In this document: piece after piece, positions 11,345 through 21,300 of the stretch
Layout of the letters: each line of letters begins with the position of its first letter
Position numbering within the stretch: position 1 is the first letter of the stretch
NCBI GenBank assembly: GCA_949775045.1
Contig: OX459104.1
Location: 14,033,476 to 14,097,475, forward strand
Source: Metridium senile
Lineage: Eukaryota > Cnidaria > Anthozoa > Actiniaria > Metridiidae
Direction of reading: 5' to 3'
DNA: 64,000 nucleotides
Program-made: the position numbers and the translations under genes
The notes under the pieces: model-generated
Databases searched by the model: none
Seen by the model: the letters and a program-made list of their open reading frames with translations, nothing else
What the model was told of the DNA's origin: nothing

Positions 11345-11725
11345 GATGCATGAAAAATTTGCAATATTTTTTTTAAGTCTCGCGAGGGATATCCCATTGG
11401 GACTAATTACTGAACTAATATTAGTTTAGAATATAATATTGCAAGAGCAAATAACTAATACTCGCTATACGAGAAAACTAAGATATTTAGTTTGTAAATA
11501 TACATATGAATCGTTTATGCTTGTTTTTCGTGTATATTTGGATTTACAAATACTCTTTCTGTTGAAAGAATTAATAAATAGAAATGACACATTATATAGT
11601 ATAGCGAGTATTAGTTATTTGTTCTTGCAATATTATATTCTCAACTTATATTAGTTCAGTAATTGGTCCCAACGGGATATCTCTCGCGGGACTTTAAAAA
11701 AAATATTGCAAATGTTTCATGCATC
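11345..11725. mobile_element. Foldback element with ~130-bp arms
   Basis: The left arm (11,345-11,475) and right arm (about 11,597-11,725) are inverted copies at roughly 90% identity (GATGCATGAAA, AGATATCCC and AGTATAGCGAGTATTAG are landmarks). The loop is AT-rich and has no significant ORF. Confidence 0.75.
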
Positions 11726-12480
11726 AACAAAAGCATATGATGGCTTTTCACTGCAACTGCAACTCGGCGTTGTCGCCAAGATTTATATACGGTCAACTTT
11801 ACTTCTCCATTTCTCCAAACCGTATGAATGGAACACGCTCAAACTTTGGAAGGTACTTTCACAATGATTTGTTTACATCTTGTGTTTTTGAGAATTGCTA
11901 GAATTACCATTTAAGTTAATACTGAGCAAAAATTAGATTATCTAACTATTTTGAATAATGCATCGATAAATATGTTTTTTATCAGTCGTGATAGTGCTGC
12001 ACACAGTACGTCAATCTAACTAAAAGTTGGCCTTCAGACTTGGAAAGCATTGTACAACATAGTGGTGAGTAACGATTTCGAAAGCAATGATTTTATTGTG
12101 CGTCTTTGTTCGATTCTTTATAAGCTATGCATTTGTGTGTTCGATTTTGAGTACTCGTATTTCCTAAGCTTGCATGGTCTCGATTAATTTGGCCATTTGT
12201 CACGTAAAAGTAGTGAAGTACATGAGTCCATAGACGCAAAATCGAGTGGTTTCGTCTTTCAGATTTTTAGAAATAGCCATTAAATCCAAAAGTCGAGTTC
12301 GCGTTTGCAAGCCTTTTGCTCTTAGTACATCAGTATTTTTAAAATAACGTTTAAATATCTATAAACTAGAGACAATGATAAGTTATAATCCCGATTTTTA
12401 AAGCAATCGAAGAAGTTTTTGCACCAAAATTTGAAGTTCAAACAAAATTTTTTTTACGTAAATAAATACCCCTGGGCCAC
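11726..12480. other. DNA replacing the 5' end of the receptor pseudogene
   Basis: No gene seen. Homology to the receptor genes begins abruptly at about 12,481; nothing in these 750 bp matches their promoter, leader or first 58 codons. No splice acceptor (AG) lies at the junction. This suggests a deletion or insertion breakpoint, not an intron. Confidence 0.5.
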
Positions 12481-13284
12481 CTTAACCTGCTGGTCATTTA
12501 TGTGATTTTAAAGGATGAAAGTCTGCGAAATTCGTCTTACAACAACTTTCTTGTCGCCTTGGCAGTAACTGACTTTTTGGAAGGACTTCTAGTAGACTCC
12601 TCATACTGTTGGTATCTTGTCTCTCTTCTATTAAGACGCCCACTGCCATGTTTGTTTAGCTATCACGCCTCAATAGCTATTATTTGCAGTTCTTGGACAT
12701 TGAATACTTTAATGGTGTCCAGTGTAGAGAGGTACCTTGCCATACAACAGCCTCAATTCTATCTTGAAAAAGTCACAGTCAAGAAAACAATCACTGCAAC
12801 GGTTTTGGTCTGGTTGGTTTCGCCAACAGTCATGCTGGGAGGAAGAATTCTAGTGGACAACTCAGAAAGTCTCAGAAAACTTCCGATGGTGTTTATAGCA
12901 GTCTTAAGTTCGAGTGTGATTTTGTACTGCTCTGTGCAAGTGCAAATAACAGCCTATCGTCAAAGGAGAGCCATCCAAGCACAAGTACAAGCATTACAAC
13001 AGCAAGAGCAAGATGAACAGCAAAGTCAACTCAAGGAATTCAAGCGTGCCGTCAACACGAGTTTGATAGTGGTTGCATCAATTCTCTTCTACTGCCCTTT
13101 TATCATCGTCGGAATCATACAGTCAATCAAAGGCAAAGATATTACTCCTGAGTTTAAATATATTGTTCATCCAATTTGCGGAACGTTGGTCCATCTGCAA
13201 TCCCTAGTCAATCCTCTGATTGTGTCTCTTCGTTTATCGTATATCCGTCAAGGAATCAAAGAGAAACTTTTCTGCTTTCACTGA
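12481..13284 (+). pseudogene. 5'-truncated class A GPCR, copy 2 of the cluster
   Basis: Homologous to residues ~58-322 of the neighbouring receptors, from NLLVIYVILKDESLR in TM1 to the same C-terminus and stop. The N-terminal tail, most of TM1 and the ATG are missing. The reading frame closes upstream at TAA 12,463-12,465 without any ATG, and the first in-frame ATG (12,712) lies in TM3. The remaining 260-plus codons are open, and landmarks survive: VTDF, ERYLAI, Gln-rich third loop, FYCPF, SLVNPLI. The open frame suggests a recent truncation, or use of an unseen upstream exon; no acceptor site supports the latter. Like its neighbours it lacks a Cys in loop 2. Confidence 0.8.
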
Positions 13285-13307
13285 CTCTTGTCTCAAACAG
13301 TGTTACC

Positions 13308-13313
13308 AATAAA
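13308..13313 (+). terminator. Poly(A) signal of the truncated receptor
   Basis: AATAAA 24 bases after the stop codon of the truncated copy. Confidence 0.55.
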
Positions 13314-13504
13314 ATAGTGCAATCATCAAAGAAATTGAACTTGCATAACAAATATAATTCAAAATGATGTTAAAATACGCCTAAAATGCTATTACAATTA
13401 GAATTTTGGTAGAAAGAAATAGCCTATCGAGAAAAATTAAAAGAAAACAGTAGAGCATAACAATTCAACTTAGCGGAAGTTTTGCTTGATCAAACAACAA
13501 ACCA

Positions 13505-13646
13505 AAACAACCAACCAACCAACCAATCAACCAACTAACCAACCAACCAACTAACCAGCCTACCAACCAACCAACCAACCAACCAACCAACCAACCAACC
13601 AACCAACCAACCAACCAACCAACCAACCAACCAACCAACCAACCAA
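13505..13646 (+). repeat. (CCAA)n microsatellite
   Basis: Imperfect at 13,505-13,560 (variants CCAAT, CTAA, CAGC), then regular CCAA up to the switch to CCGA at 13,647. Long Trp/Val/Gly/Leu-type frames on the minus strand are a by-product of the repeat. Confidence 0.95.
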
Positions 13647-14050
13647 CCGACCGACCGACCGACCGACCGACCGACCGACCGACCGACCGACCGACCGACC
13701 GACCGACCGACCGACCGACCGACCGACCGACCGACCGACCGACCGACCGACCGACCGACCGACCGACCGACCGACCGACCGACCGACCGACCGACCGACC
13801 GACCGACCGACCGACCGACCGACCGACCGACCGACCGACCGACCGACCGACCGACCGACCGACCGACCGACCGACCGACCGACCGACCGACCGACCGACC
13901 GACCGACCGACCGACCGACCGACCGACCGACCGACCGACCGACCGACCGACCGACCGACCGACCGACCGACCGACCGACCGACCGACCGACCGACCGACC
14001 GACCGACCGACCGACCGACCGACCGACCGACCGACCGACCGACCGACCGA
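13647..14050 (+). repeat. Perfect (CCGA)101 tetranucleotide array
   Basis: By position, 404 bp of uninterrupted CCGA, i.e. 101 copies, arising from a CCAA array by a single A-to-G change spread through the tract. It is a 75% GC block in AT-rich DNA, with two CpG-type strands (CCGA/TCGG). Mixed CCAA/CAAG repeats follow to about 14,135. Confidence 0.95.
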
Positions 14051-14339
14051 CCAACCAACCAGCTAAGCAACCAAGCAATCAGCCAACCAAGCAACCAGCC
14101 AACCAACCAAACCAACCAACCAACCAACCAACCAACGGCCAGCCAATCAATCAACCCCAAGGATTTGACTATGACCATCTGTATGTCAACAAAATAAACT
14201 ATATTTGCTCCACGCGGTGTTTTCCCAATACAATTTTCTTCAGCATGAGATCTATCACCCTTTAGGATGATACTATATTAGTGCAGTTCCCAGTCACACG
14301 CGAAAGACTGAACTTTAAAACACAGACGATGGTAGATGT

Positions 14340-14381
14340 CTTTACTCTGACGAAGGGTTAAAGCTTGAAACGTCAGGAAAG
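14340..14381 (+). ncRNA. Hammerhead-ribozyme-like motif
   Basis: The core CTGACGA (14,347-14,353) and GAAA (14,367-14,370) are spaced as in a type I hammerhead. GAAA is followed by CGTC, giving a minimal two-pair stem III (AC/GU) and the C of the cleavage site at 14,374. Stem I can form from CTTTACT (14,340-14,346) and AGGAAAG (14,375-14,381), 6 of 7 pairs. Stem II is weak (AGG/CTT, 3 pairs). Such minimal motifs are known from Penelope-like elements and retrozymes. Activity is unproven. Confidence 0.5.
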
Positions 14382-14499
14382 TTAAGTTAACGTTTCATTT
14401 TATTACCTATATATCGTGTATTTCCATAGTAATACAGACAAAATTATGTAAATTAGATGTACTTTTGATAGAACTGAATTCGATCTTCGATCTATTTAC

Positions 14500-14830
14500 A
14501 TACATACATTTTTATTCTCGTCCTTAAAAGGCTTTTCAGAGAACACAATTTACAAAATTACATATAATATATATCTAGAGTCAATAAGGAAAAATATATA
14601 TATATATCCTATAAATTACATTAATTAAATTAAGTGTTTATCAATTTATGAAGCATATTTGTTTTAAGTTTCTTCTTAAACTCTAAAACTGTCTGACTTA
14701 ATTTCAAGTCTTTGTCAAGACTGTTCCACAGTTTGACACATCTGTTTGATTGCGGAATCGATTTAATCATTTTTACGTATACAGAAACTCTGTTTGGCGA
14801 GTTTATCGCTGACCCATATTAATGTTATTC
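14500..14830 (-). mobile_element. Non-LTR retrotransposon (LINE) 3' end, fragment
   Basis: Minus-strand translation of about 14,640-14,806 reads RVSVYVKMIKSIPQSN then RCVKLWNSLDKDL, ending in LEFKKKLKTNML. This has the shape of the extreme C-terminus of many LINE reverse transcriptase ORFs (WN.L...L...S...FK..LK). The AT-rich stretch to the left would be the 3' UTR. No RT catalytic motif is present and the rest of the element is missing. Confidence 0.6.
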
Positions 14831-15830
14831 CTAAACAAAGCTGTCGTTCATGTGTATTTTCATGCATAGTGTAATCGTCCATTTTACGGTTAGTAAAATA
14901 CAGGAATTCGCCAAATTTAAGAGTTAAAACAGGAGGTCCAGTCTGCCTTCTCTATAAGGTGGACGTTAAAGCCGATCCTGTTGTGCTATTCGCAAAGAGT
15001 AGGGGGCTGTCTCACGGTACAATAGTCAGGTCTCGGCTCAGGCATTAACCAACCAAACTCATGATTAAAAACTGATGGCTTACATCAGTCCGATAGATCC
15101 TACACAGTAATTAGTAATTGTAAATAATCATTGAAAATCCCGGGAAGGGAATGATTAAAAAAAATACAAAATTTTATTTAGGAACCATACACGTTTTGAG
15201 CTTCAACAGGGCAAAACTCTCGAATTTTGCACGGGACTCTATACTTTCTTTATGCTTAATTGAAAGAACCTAAAAAAATATACGTTATATCAAATGGTTC
15301 AAAGTTCGACTTCATGTGAGTTTTGAAAGCACTTAAAGGACTAAATATCACAGATCAAGGTATTATGTTGTCGTTTATTTAAAACTATCCATGTTGTGTT
15401 TTAGAATTATTCATCAGCCGGCATTTGTGCTTTATAAAGTATGAAAAAAAAACTATTTTCTTAGGAGTTGTGATTTTTTTCATATCCTGACTTCCGTTGG
15501 CGCAAATTTTGCTTCAAAATCTCGCGCGTAGGCACCATTAAATGCTGATTATCTCGAAAACGAGCTCGGGACACCTCATTTTTCTTTTCATATTTGGAAT
15601 TGGCATTAAATTTCACATTAAAAAAAACGTTATTGAAAGAAAAGTTTAACATTATTTCCAAAAGTAGCCAGTAAGAAGTGAGCATATAAGAACATTTTAG
15701 CCCTAGATGGGAAAGAACTATGCGAAAGACGTTTTTGGAAAGCTCTGAAAGATCTTGGCGAAATCTAATGAGCACTTTAAATGTAGATTTCTGTAAAAAG
15801 CCTTCATCTTTGCCTTTGTTTTTGCTTTTG
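14831..15830. other. Intergenic DNA without recognised genes
   Basis: The only sizeable frame is 104 codons at 15,461-15,775 (minus), with no recognisable motif or repeat support. I do not call it a gene. Confidence 0.35.
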
Positions 15831-15958
15831 AAGGCCTACTCCGGGCCCTAAGGTCGCCTAAGATCGCCCAAGATCGGCAACTCAAATATGGCTAAATTTC
15901 CTAAAATCGCCTAAGATCGCCCGGAATAACGGCGGTGTTAGGACCCGGAGTAGGCCTT
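15831..15958. mobile_element. 128-bp MITE with AAGGCCTACTCCGGG ends
   Basis: Inverted ends (15,831-15,851 and 15,938-15,958) enclose short GC-rich direct repeats of CGCCTAAGATCGCCC. No coding capacity. Confidence 0.7.
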
Positions 15959-16659
15959 TATGACCGATGCATGTACTGTTTAATAAACGAGAAGGAGTGT
16001 TTGATCAGATTTTTAAAGCATTTTATTCCTGATGTGCTCGGACTTCAAAAACTCATTTGTCAACTTTCTTCATAATAATAATAATAACCTTATTTCAGTG
16101 CCATTGTGTTTAGCTATACAGTTAAATATATACACATTAGGAATACTATATAACATGTATATACTATATAAGACTCTATACATAAGATATAACACTAACC
16201 ATATATAACAGTATACAGCCAATTGCATAAAGGTTGTAGTATACATTGATACACATAAAACACAGATAAACCGAAAACACTGAAAACATAAAACATCTTT
16301 GCATAAAATTCTGGTCAAAATTTATTTTAATTTGATTTAATGCCATTAATAGATACTTATGTCGTTTTTCAAAAGCGTTTTTTAAAAAAACTAAGAGGAA
16401 TTATTATATATCAAGTGTCAAAGTTCACTTTTCCTAGTATCTTATTGGTCGGGAGTGTATCACGTGAGAGTCGCAAAATTTTACTGTTTCCCAGCAAATG
16501 CTCCGCAGCGGTCAATAATATGTTGTTGACCGTCAATAAATAAACTAGAAGTCAGATTTTTTCAATCTTTTATATCTATCCTAGAAACTTTAATAAAATT
16601 ACTTTTAAATATAAAAACACATTTCTTTATTTGTTTTGCTCTCTTTGACACTTGATATG
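15959..16659. other. AT-rich DNA with no gene recognised
   Basis: Short frames only (82 codons on minus, 67 on plus), without motifs. A TAA/ATA-rich stretch runs from 16,070 to 16,240. Confidence 0.35.
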
Positions 16660-16920
16660 TTAATAAAGCACTTATTTACTGGAAACCTCGGGAAAGCAGT
16701 ATGTTTTGTGGTCCAATCAGCTTTGTTTGTTTCGGGAAATATCAACGGTCTCGAGACCACAAAACATACTGTTTCCCTAGCCTCCTCCGCAGGCATCTCT
16801 TAGGCAGAAAAAACGAAGAAACAACACAGGAACCCCAATATCACGAAAATCACTCTCGGACTCAGGAGTTGCCTGCGGAGGAGGCTACTGTTTCCCTCGG
16901 TTTCAGTAAATAAGTGTTAA
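16660..16920. mobile_element. Foldback element interrupted by a second MITE
   Basis: The outer ends TTAATAAAGCACTTATTTACTG (left) and CAGTAAATAAGTGTTAA (right) are inverted, as are GCAGTATGTTTTGTGGTC and GACCACAAAACATACTG inside. The right half is interrupted at 16,778-16,887 by another element. Confidence 0.7.
16778..16887. mobile_element. 110-bp MITE (TAGCCTCCTCCGCAGGC ends) with 9-bp target duplication
   Basis: TAGCCTCCTCCGCAGGC at the left and its complement GCCTGCGGAGGAGGCTA at the right are perfect inverted ends. CTGTTTCCC is present on both sides (16,769-16,777 and 16,888-16,896). A 9-bp duplication is typical of Mutator-like elements, but one extra matching base makes 10-11 bp possible. 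Confidence 0.8.
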
Positions 16921-17990
16921 TTGTGAAACAACAATCCTTGTGGGAGGAAAACCTTCCTGACCATTTCCCTTCTTTTAAAAACAAAAACGCTCTTGAATTT
17001 TTATACATTTGTTTATTTTGGTAAAAAAACTAAAATCATGAAAGAAATAGACTGGAAACCTTTAATTAATTGCAGTTGGTACTGAAACAAATTGCAGCTG
17101 GTACTAAAACAAATTGCAGCTGGTACTGAAATCTGAGAGATATTAAAAATAATAATATAATTATTATCTCTCGGCTTTAATATGACTCATTATGTTCCCT
17201 GATAATTTTTGGGAAATATATGATGTGTTTAGCTTTCACTGTTCAGAAATTATACACCGTGAAAGTTTCAGCGGGCCGAGTCAAAAGCTCAGTCCCGTTC
17301 TGAATAGGTTTAGGAAACACAAATTGCATTATAACCTGTGCACTTCTGAATTGCATCGGTTTTTGAAGAAGTCTACCAAAATGACTTCAAAGCGTACGGT
17401 AAACAAACATTACACTGTGAATCTGAAAGGTCTGAAAGCCCAATCAATTAATATCCAGCTCACAGAGAAGAGTTTCAGATCAACAATTGCATCGGTTTGT
17501 ATTTACAAAAACCTGTTAATCAAGTTAATGTTGACCATTTTGCAAGGACGTTCTAGAAAGTTGACTAGGAAAGTTGATGTATGTACAACTGAATCTTCTC
17601 TATGAATCTTATAACAATGAAATAAACAAACAAGGAATATATAAATGGATAATTACATATATAGTAAATACAAATTTCATTTTTTTTCTCTTTCCCTCTG
17701 TGCTGTACTTCAATCCCAACATGATATTATTATTTTTTTCGATATACAATTATTTTAAATGGGAGATGTCTTCTTATTGTTTTTATTTACTTGGTTTTGA
17801 AATTATCCCAACATAAGCTTCTTTGATGATAAATCTTATTCGCTCTAATTTGGTCAATCTAAATCTCCCTGCAATCCCTATCGGAGGAAAAACTTCCTGA
17901 CCATTTTTCCCAATACCTTCCTCTTAGGAAATACTATTGTATTGGTTCATCCAATCTTGTCTTTCTAATTAACACTTTTTAAAACTAAAA

Positions 17991-18205
17991 GGCCCTGGCA
18001 AGCTCATACATTTCCTTCAAGGTGTCCACCTAATACAAAATAGGTCGTAGGAGTGAATTTGTTAAAAGGTTTTTTACTTTTTGGGAAAACACCTTCAAGT
18101 AGCCATGCAATGAGCAAAGAAAACTAATCTAAAATCATGGCATTCACTCTTTGATGATGTTCCGATTGTGTTTGTGATATGGCTGTGATCAATTAACGTG
18201 TTTAT
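17991..18205 (+). repeat. Conserved receptor-upstream block, copy 3
   Basis: Third copy of the block at 3971-4190 and 5011-5225, here about 1.15 kb before the start codon because other DNA lies between. Confidence 0.6.
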
Positions 18206-18509
18206 TTCAAAATTCGTTGTTGCTGTAAAAACTACAGTCCACACTGTAAACTAAACTAAACTATTAAGAGGATATTTTTTTCAATGACAAGCAATATTGG
18301 CAAAAAGCGCCAAAAACTAGACTTTTGCATGAGTTTTAATTTCAATTTTCGTTTTGGGTTAACACTCAAAAACCTTTTTAAACAGTTAGAAACTAATGTA
18401 CTAAGATAACATGCCTGTTTAAAGCGGTATTTTCAATTGTACAAATATGTTTTGTTGAAGTTGTGTTAGAATGCAGCTTTTTCAGGCATTTTTTAAAGAA
18501 AAGGTATGA

Positions 18510-18755
18510 TTAGATACACCTCACTATATTGAGTTAATCATGCATTCAGGATGACACTTTATAGTGAGTTAACCAAACTCTATAGTGAGTAAAAGTGAAG
18601 ATAAACTCAATATATTGAGTACATTGTACTCAATGTCCGTCTACATTTATGTTTACTCTTAATAACGAGTTGGGTTAACTCACTATAAAGTGTTATCCTG
18701 AATGCATGATTAACTCAATATAGTGAGGTGTATCTACTCAGCCGTTTTTGCAGTG
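18510..18755. mobile_element. MITE upstream of receptor gene 3, left end eroded
   Basis: Inverted arms with TGAGTTAATCATGCATTCAGGAT and its complement. The right end finishes GTTTTTGCAGTG at 18,755; the left end has lost the outermost bases. Same family as 20,519-20,772. Confidence 0.75.
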
Positions 18756-19269
18756 TATATGTGGCTGTTGAGCAAAACCAACTTTTTATTGTGACAAATA
18801 AATAAATGAACTGGACTAGACTATATCTATATATGTGGTTGCTGAGCAAAACTAACTTCTTATTGTGACAAATAAATAAATAAACTAAACTAAACTTTAT
18901 TCGTATCTGTGGTTGTTGAGCAAATACATCTTATTGTGACAAATAAATCAACTACATTTATGTCTGTGATTGTTAAGCAAAACTAGCTAAGGTGTAAATT
19001 GGTCTGGGGCGGTATTTTGATTTCCGTTCCATCAATTAAAATACAAAAAGCAGCTCGAAAACGTAGACCGTGATCAATGGATTAACTATATAGTATAGAG
19101 ATTATATTGGATATATTGGATATATCCGGGAACTGATAGCTATTGGAAATGGGCAACGCTTCTGTTCAGGTTGTTTTTTGGGGAAATGTTTGTCATTGTT
19201 TCAGAATCACTTACGTAAAATCAAAAGAAGAAAAAAAGGAAAAAAATAACATGTATTGTTCGCATTTAT

Positions 19270-19276
19270 TATAAAA
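19270..19276 (+). promoter_or_regulatory. Candidate TATA box of receptor gene 3
   Basis: TATAAAA about 75 bp before the ATG, conserved with 5444-5450 along with the leader sequence up to CCGAAGCAAACC. Confidence 0.5.
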
Positions 19277-19350
19277 TACAAACGAAGCACACTTTCTGCA
19301 GGGTTATATATTCTTAAGCGGTTGAGGGACGTTCAATTCCGAAGCAAACC

Positions 19351-20310
19351 ATGTCCTACACCAACTTTACAAAAAGCCCTTCTGCTCGTTGCTTGATATC
19401 CCCTGATTTCGACTTGTCTAACCTAACAGCCCTTCCAAACAATGTTGAACCAACCTGGATGTTCTTTGCAGTCATCAATGGTATCGCCGCCCCACCAACG
19501 GTCGTCATTAACCTTCTGGTCATTTGGGTGATTCTAAAGGATGAAAATCTACGAAATTCGACTTACAACAACTTACTTGTCGCTTTGGCAGTAACTGACT
19601 TTTTGGAAGGACTTCTAGTAGATTCAACATACTGTTGGTATCTTGTCTCTCTCCTGTTAAGACGTCCACCGCCATGTTTGTTTAGCCATTACTCTATACT
19701 ATCAATACTTTGTGGCTGTTTGACAAATTATACCTTAATGGTGTCCAGTGTTGAGAGGTACCTTGCCATACAGCACCCTCAGTTCTACCTGGAAAATGTC
19801 ACAGTCAAGAAAATGAACATTGGGATGGCTTTTATATGGTTGGTTACACCAACGGCCTTGCTTGCAGGAAGGGTACTTGTGGACAACTCAGATACTTTCC
19901 GAAAAGTTCCTGTTATGTTTGTTATAGTCTCAAATTCTTGTGTGATTTTGTACTGCTCTGTGAAAGTACAAATAACAGCGTATCGTCAAAGGAGAGCCAT
20001 CCATGCACAAGTACAAGCGGTACAACAGGAAGAGCAAGAAGAACAGCAAAGACGACTCCAGGAATTCAAGCGAGCCGTCACCATGAGCTTGCTAGTTCTT
20101 GCATCAGTTATCTTTTACTGTCCATACTTAATAGGCGGTATCATACAGTTCACCAAAGGTATACATGCTACTACTAGATTTAAATATGTTGTCCAAGCAA
20201 TCGGCCTTTCGTTTATACATCTGCAATCCCTCGTTAACCCTCTGATAATGTCTCTTCGTCTATCGTACATACGTGAAGGAATCAAACAGAAACTGTTCTG
20301 CCGTGACTGA
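19351..20310 (+). CDS. Class A (rhodopsin-like) G-protein-coupled receptor, single exon, copy 3
   Basis: A 319-residue plasma-membrane receptor, clearly paralogous to the one at 5525-6493 over its whole length. Sequons NFT (5) and NLT (24) mark the extracellular tail. TM1 carries INLLVI (N53), TM2 LAVTDF, TM3 SSVERYLAI, TM6 FYCPY, TM7 SLVNPLI. The third inner loop is Gln/Glu-rich (about 213-240). As in the paralogue, loop 2 (GRVLVDNSDTFRKV) has no Cys and TM7 lacks the NPxxY Tyr. The start is fixed by identity of MSYTNFT and the preceding leader with copy 1. Differences concentrate in the N-tail, TM4-TM5 and the TM6-TM7 loop, where ligand specificity would be expected to diverge; that is inference. 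The ligand and precise family are unknown. Confidence 0.93.
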   Translation: MSYTNFTKSPSARCLISPDFDLSNLTALPNNVEPTWMFFAVINGIAAPPTVVINLLVIWVILKDENLRNSTYNNLLVALAVTDFLEGLLVDSTYCWYLVSLLLRRPPPCLFSHYSILSILCGCLTNYTLMVSSVERYLAIQHPQFYLENVTVKKMNIGMAFIWLVTPTALLAGRVLVDNSDTFRKVPVMFVIVSNSCVILYCSVKVQITAYRQRRAIHAQVQAVQQEEQEEQQRRLQEFKRAVTMSLLVLASVIFYCPYLIGGIIQFTKGIHATTRFKYVVQAIGLSFIHLQSLVNPLIMSLRLSYIREGIKQKLFCRD

Positions 20311-20414
20311 CTTTAGTCTACTTACAGACTTTAGATGTAAATTTATGATTATATAACTTGTTATTAATATTATTAACTGTATTGTATGTATTGCTTACAA
20401 CGACCATATACATC

Positions 20415-20420
20415 AATAAA
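20415..20420 (+). terminator. Poly(A) signal of receptor gene 3
   Basis: AATAAA 105 bases after the stop codon. Confidence 0.5.
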
Positions 20421-20518
20421 GAGGTGATATCAGCCAATTACGTGGACGTCATTTATTTACATGCGAAACCCTGGATAGCTAAGCGATCAGTGGAAATTAT
20501 ACTTGTCGGGGATGTCTG

Positions 20519-20772
20519 CACTGCAAAAACAGTTGAGTAGATACAACTCAGTATATTGAGTTAATCATGCATTCAGGATGACACTTTATAGTGAGTAAAC
20601 CCAACTCATTATTAAGAATAAACATAAATGTAGATGTGCCATTGAGTACAATGTACTCAATTAACCTCACTTTTACTCTCTATAGAGTTGGATTAACTTA
20701 CTATAAAGTGTCATCCTTAATGCATGATTAACTCGATATACTGAGTTGTATCTACTCAGTTGTTTTGCAGTG
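20519..20772. mobile_element. 254-bp MITE with CACTGCAAAA ends downstream of receptor gene 3
   Basis: Full-length foldback: CACTGCAAAAACAGTTGAGT at the left, complement ending TTTTGCAGTG at the right, arms over 100 bp. A relative at 18,510-18,755 lies on the other side of the gene. No ORF. Confidence 0.85.
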
Positions 20773-20879
20773 TGAAAATACCTATTAAAGAAACGGGAAT
20801 CTATTGATAAAAGATCGTGACTGAACGTTTTGACGTTAGGGTAAAGCATTGCGCGCCTACCTTAGGGACGCCTGCACAG

Positions 20880-21300
20880 GAGTCTAAGTATGTCTAAGAT
20901 ATACCACACAGAAACATAAAACGCTATAAATATTTAATGGCTGGGCTCAATAGTATACAGCAAAAACCATGATATAGATAATGATCTTAAGGATTGCATT
21001 TACCACACAAAAACATAAAACGCTAAAAACATTTAATGGCTGGGCTCAATAGTATACAGCAAAAACCATGATATGGACCGAATCGAAATATGGCGACCTG
21101 TTATTGTTCTTGACTGACTAGCCTCGTGTTCATGATGGAATACAATGGAGTTTTCACATGAATGAGAGGCTAGTGAGTCAAGAACAATTGTTATTCAAAT
21201 TGGTCGCCATATTTTGATTCGGTGTATAGATAATAATCTTAAGGCTAAAAGCATAAAACGCTACAAAGATTTAATGACTGGCTGGGCTCAATAGTGTATT
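20880..21300 (+). repeat. Tandem ~90-bp repeats with GGCTGGGCTCAATAGT
   Basis: Three units (about 20,890-20,990, 20,998-21,070 and 21,223-21,300) share ACATAAAACGCT, ATTTAATGGCTGGG and CAATAGTATACAGC. The second is split by the MITE at 21,078-21,222. A single related unit follows receptor gene 1 at 7795-7870. Confidence 0.7.
21078..21222. mobile_element. 145-bp MITE with a paralogous empty site
   Basis: Inverted ends CCGAATCGAAATATGGCGACC and complement, with inner inverted TTGTTCTTGACTGACTAGCCTC. The neighbouring tandem unit reads CCATGATATAGATAAT without interruption (about 20,967-20,982), while here the element splits it with TAT on both sides. This suggests a TAT (or TA) target duplication. 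Confidence 0.7.

Larger units (their letters stand above)
17265..19350 (+). repeat. Segmentally duplicated upstream flank of receptor gene 3
   Basis: Matches 2560-5524 block by block. The 137-codon frame at 17,192-17,605 lies in this duplicated DNA but is not open in the paralogous copy, so it is not called a gene. A foldback element at 18,510-18,755 is private to this copy. Confidence 0.75.

Noticed and set aside
12502..12504. GTG as the start codon of the middle receptor
   Set aside because: Nuclear animal genes rarely start at GTG, and the homology extends upstream of it to 12,481.
13465..14178. 237-codon frame of GRSV repeats
   Set aside because: Produced by (CCGA)n/(CCAA)n.
15461..15775. 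104-codon minus-strand frame
   Set aside because: No recognisable domain and no support from neighbouring repeats or paralogues.
17192..17605. 137-codon frame upstream of receptor gene 3
   Set aside because: It lies in segmentally duplicated DNA, and the paralogous copy near 2570-2720 does not keep the frame.
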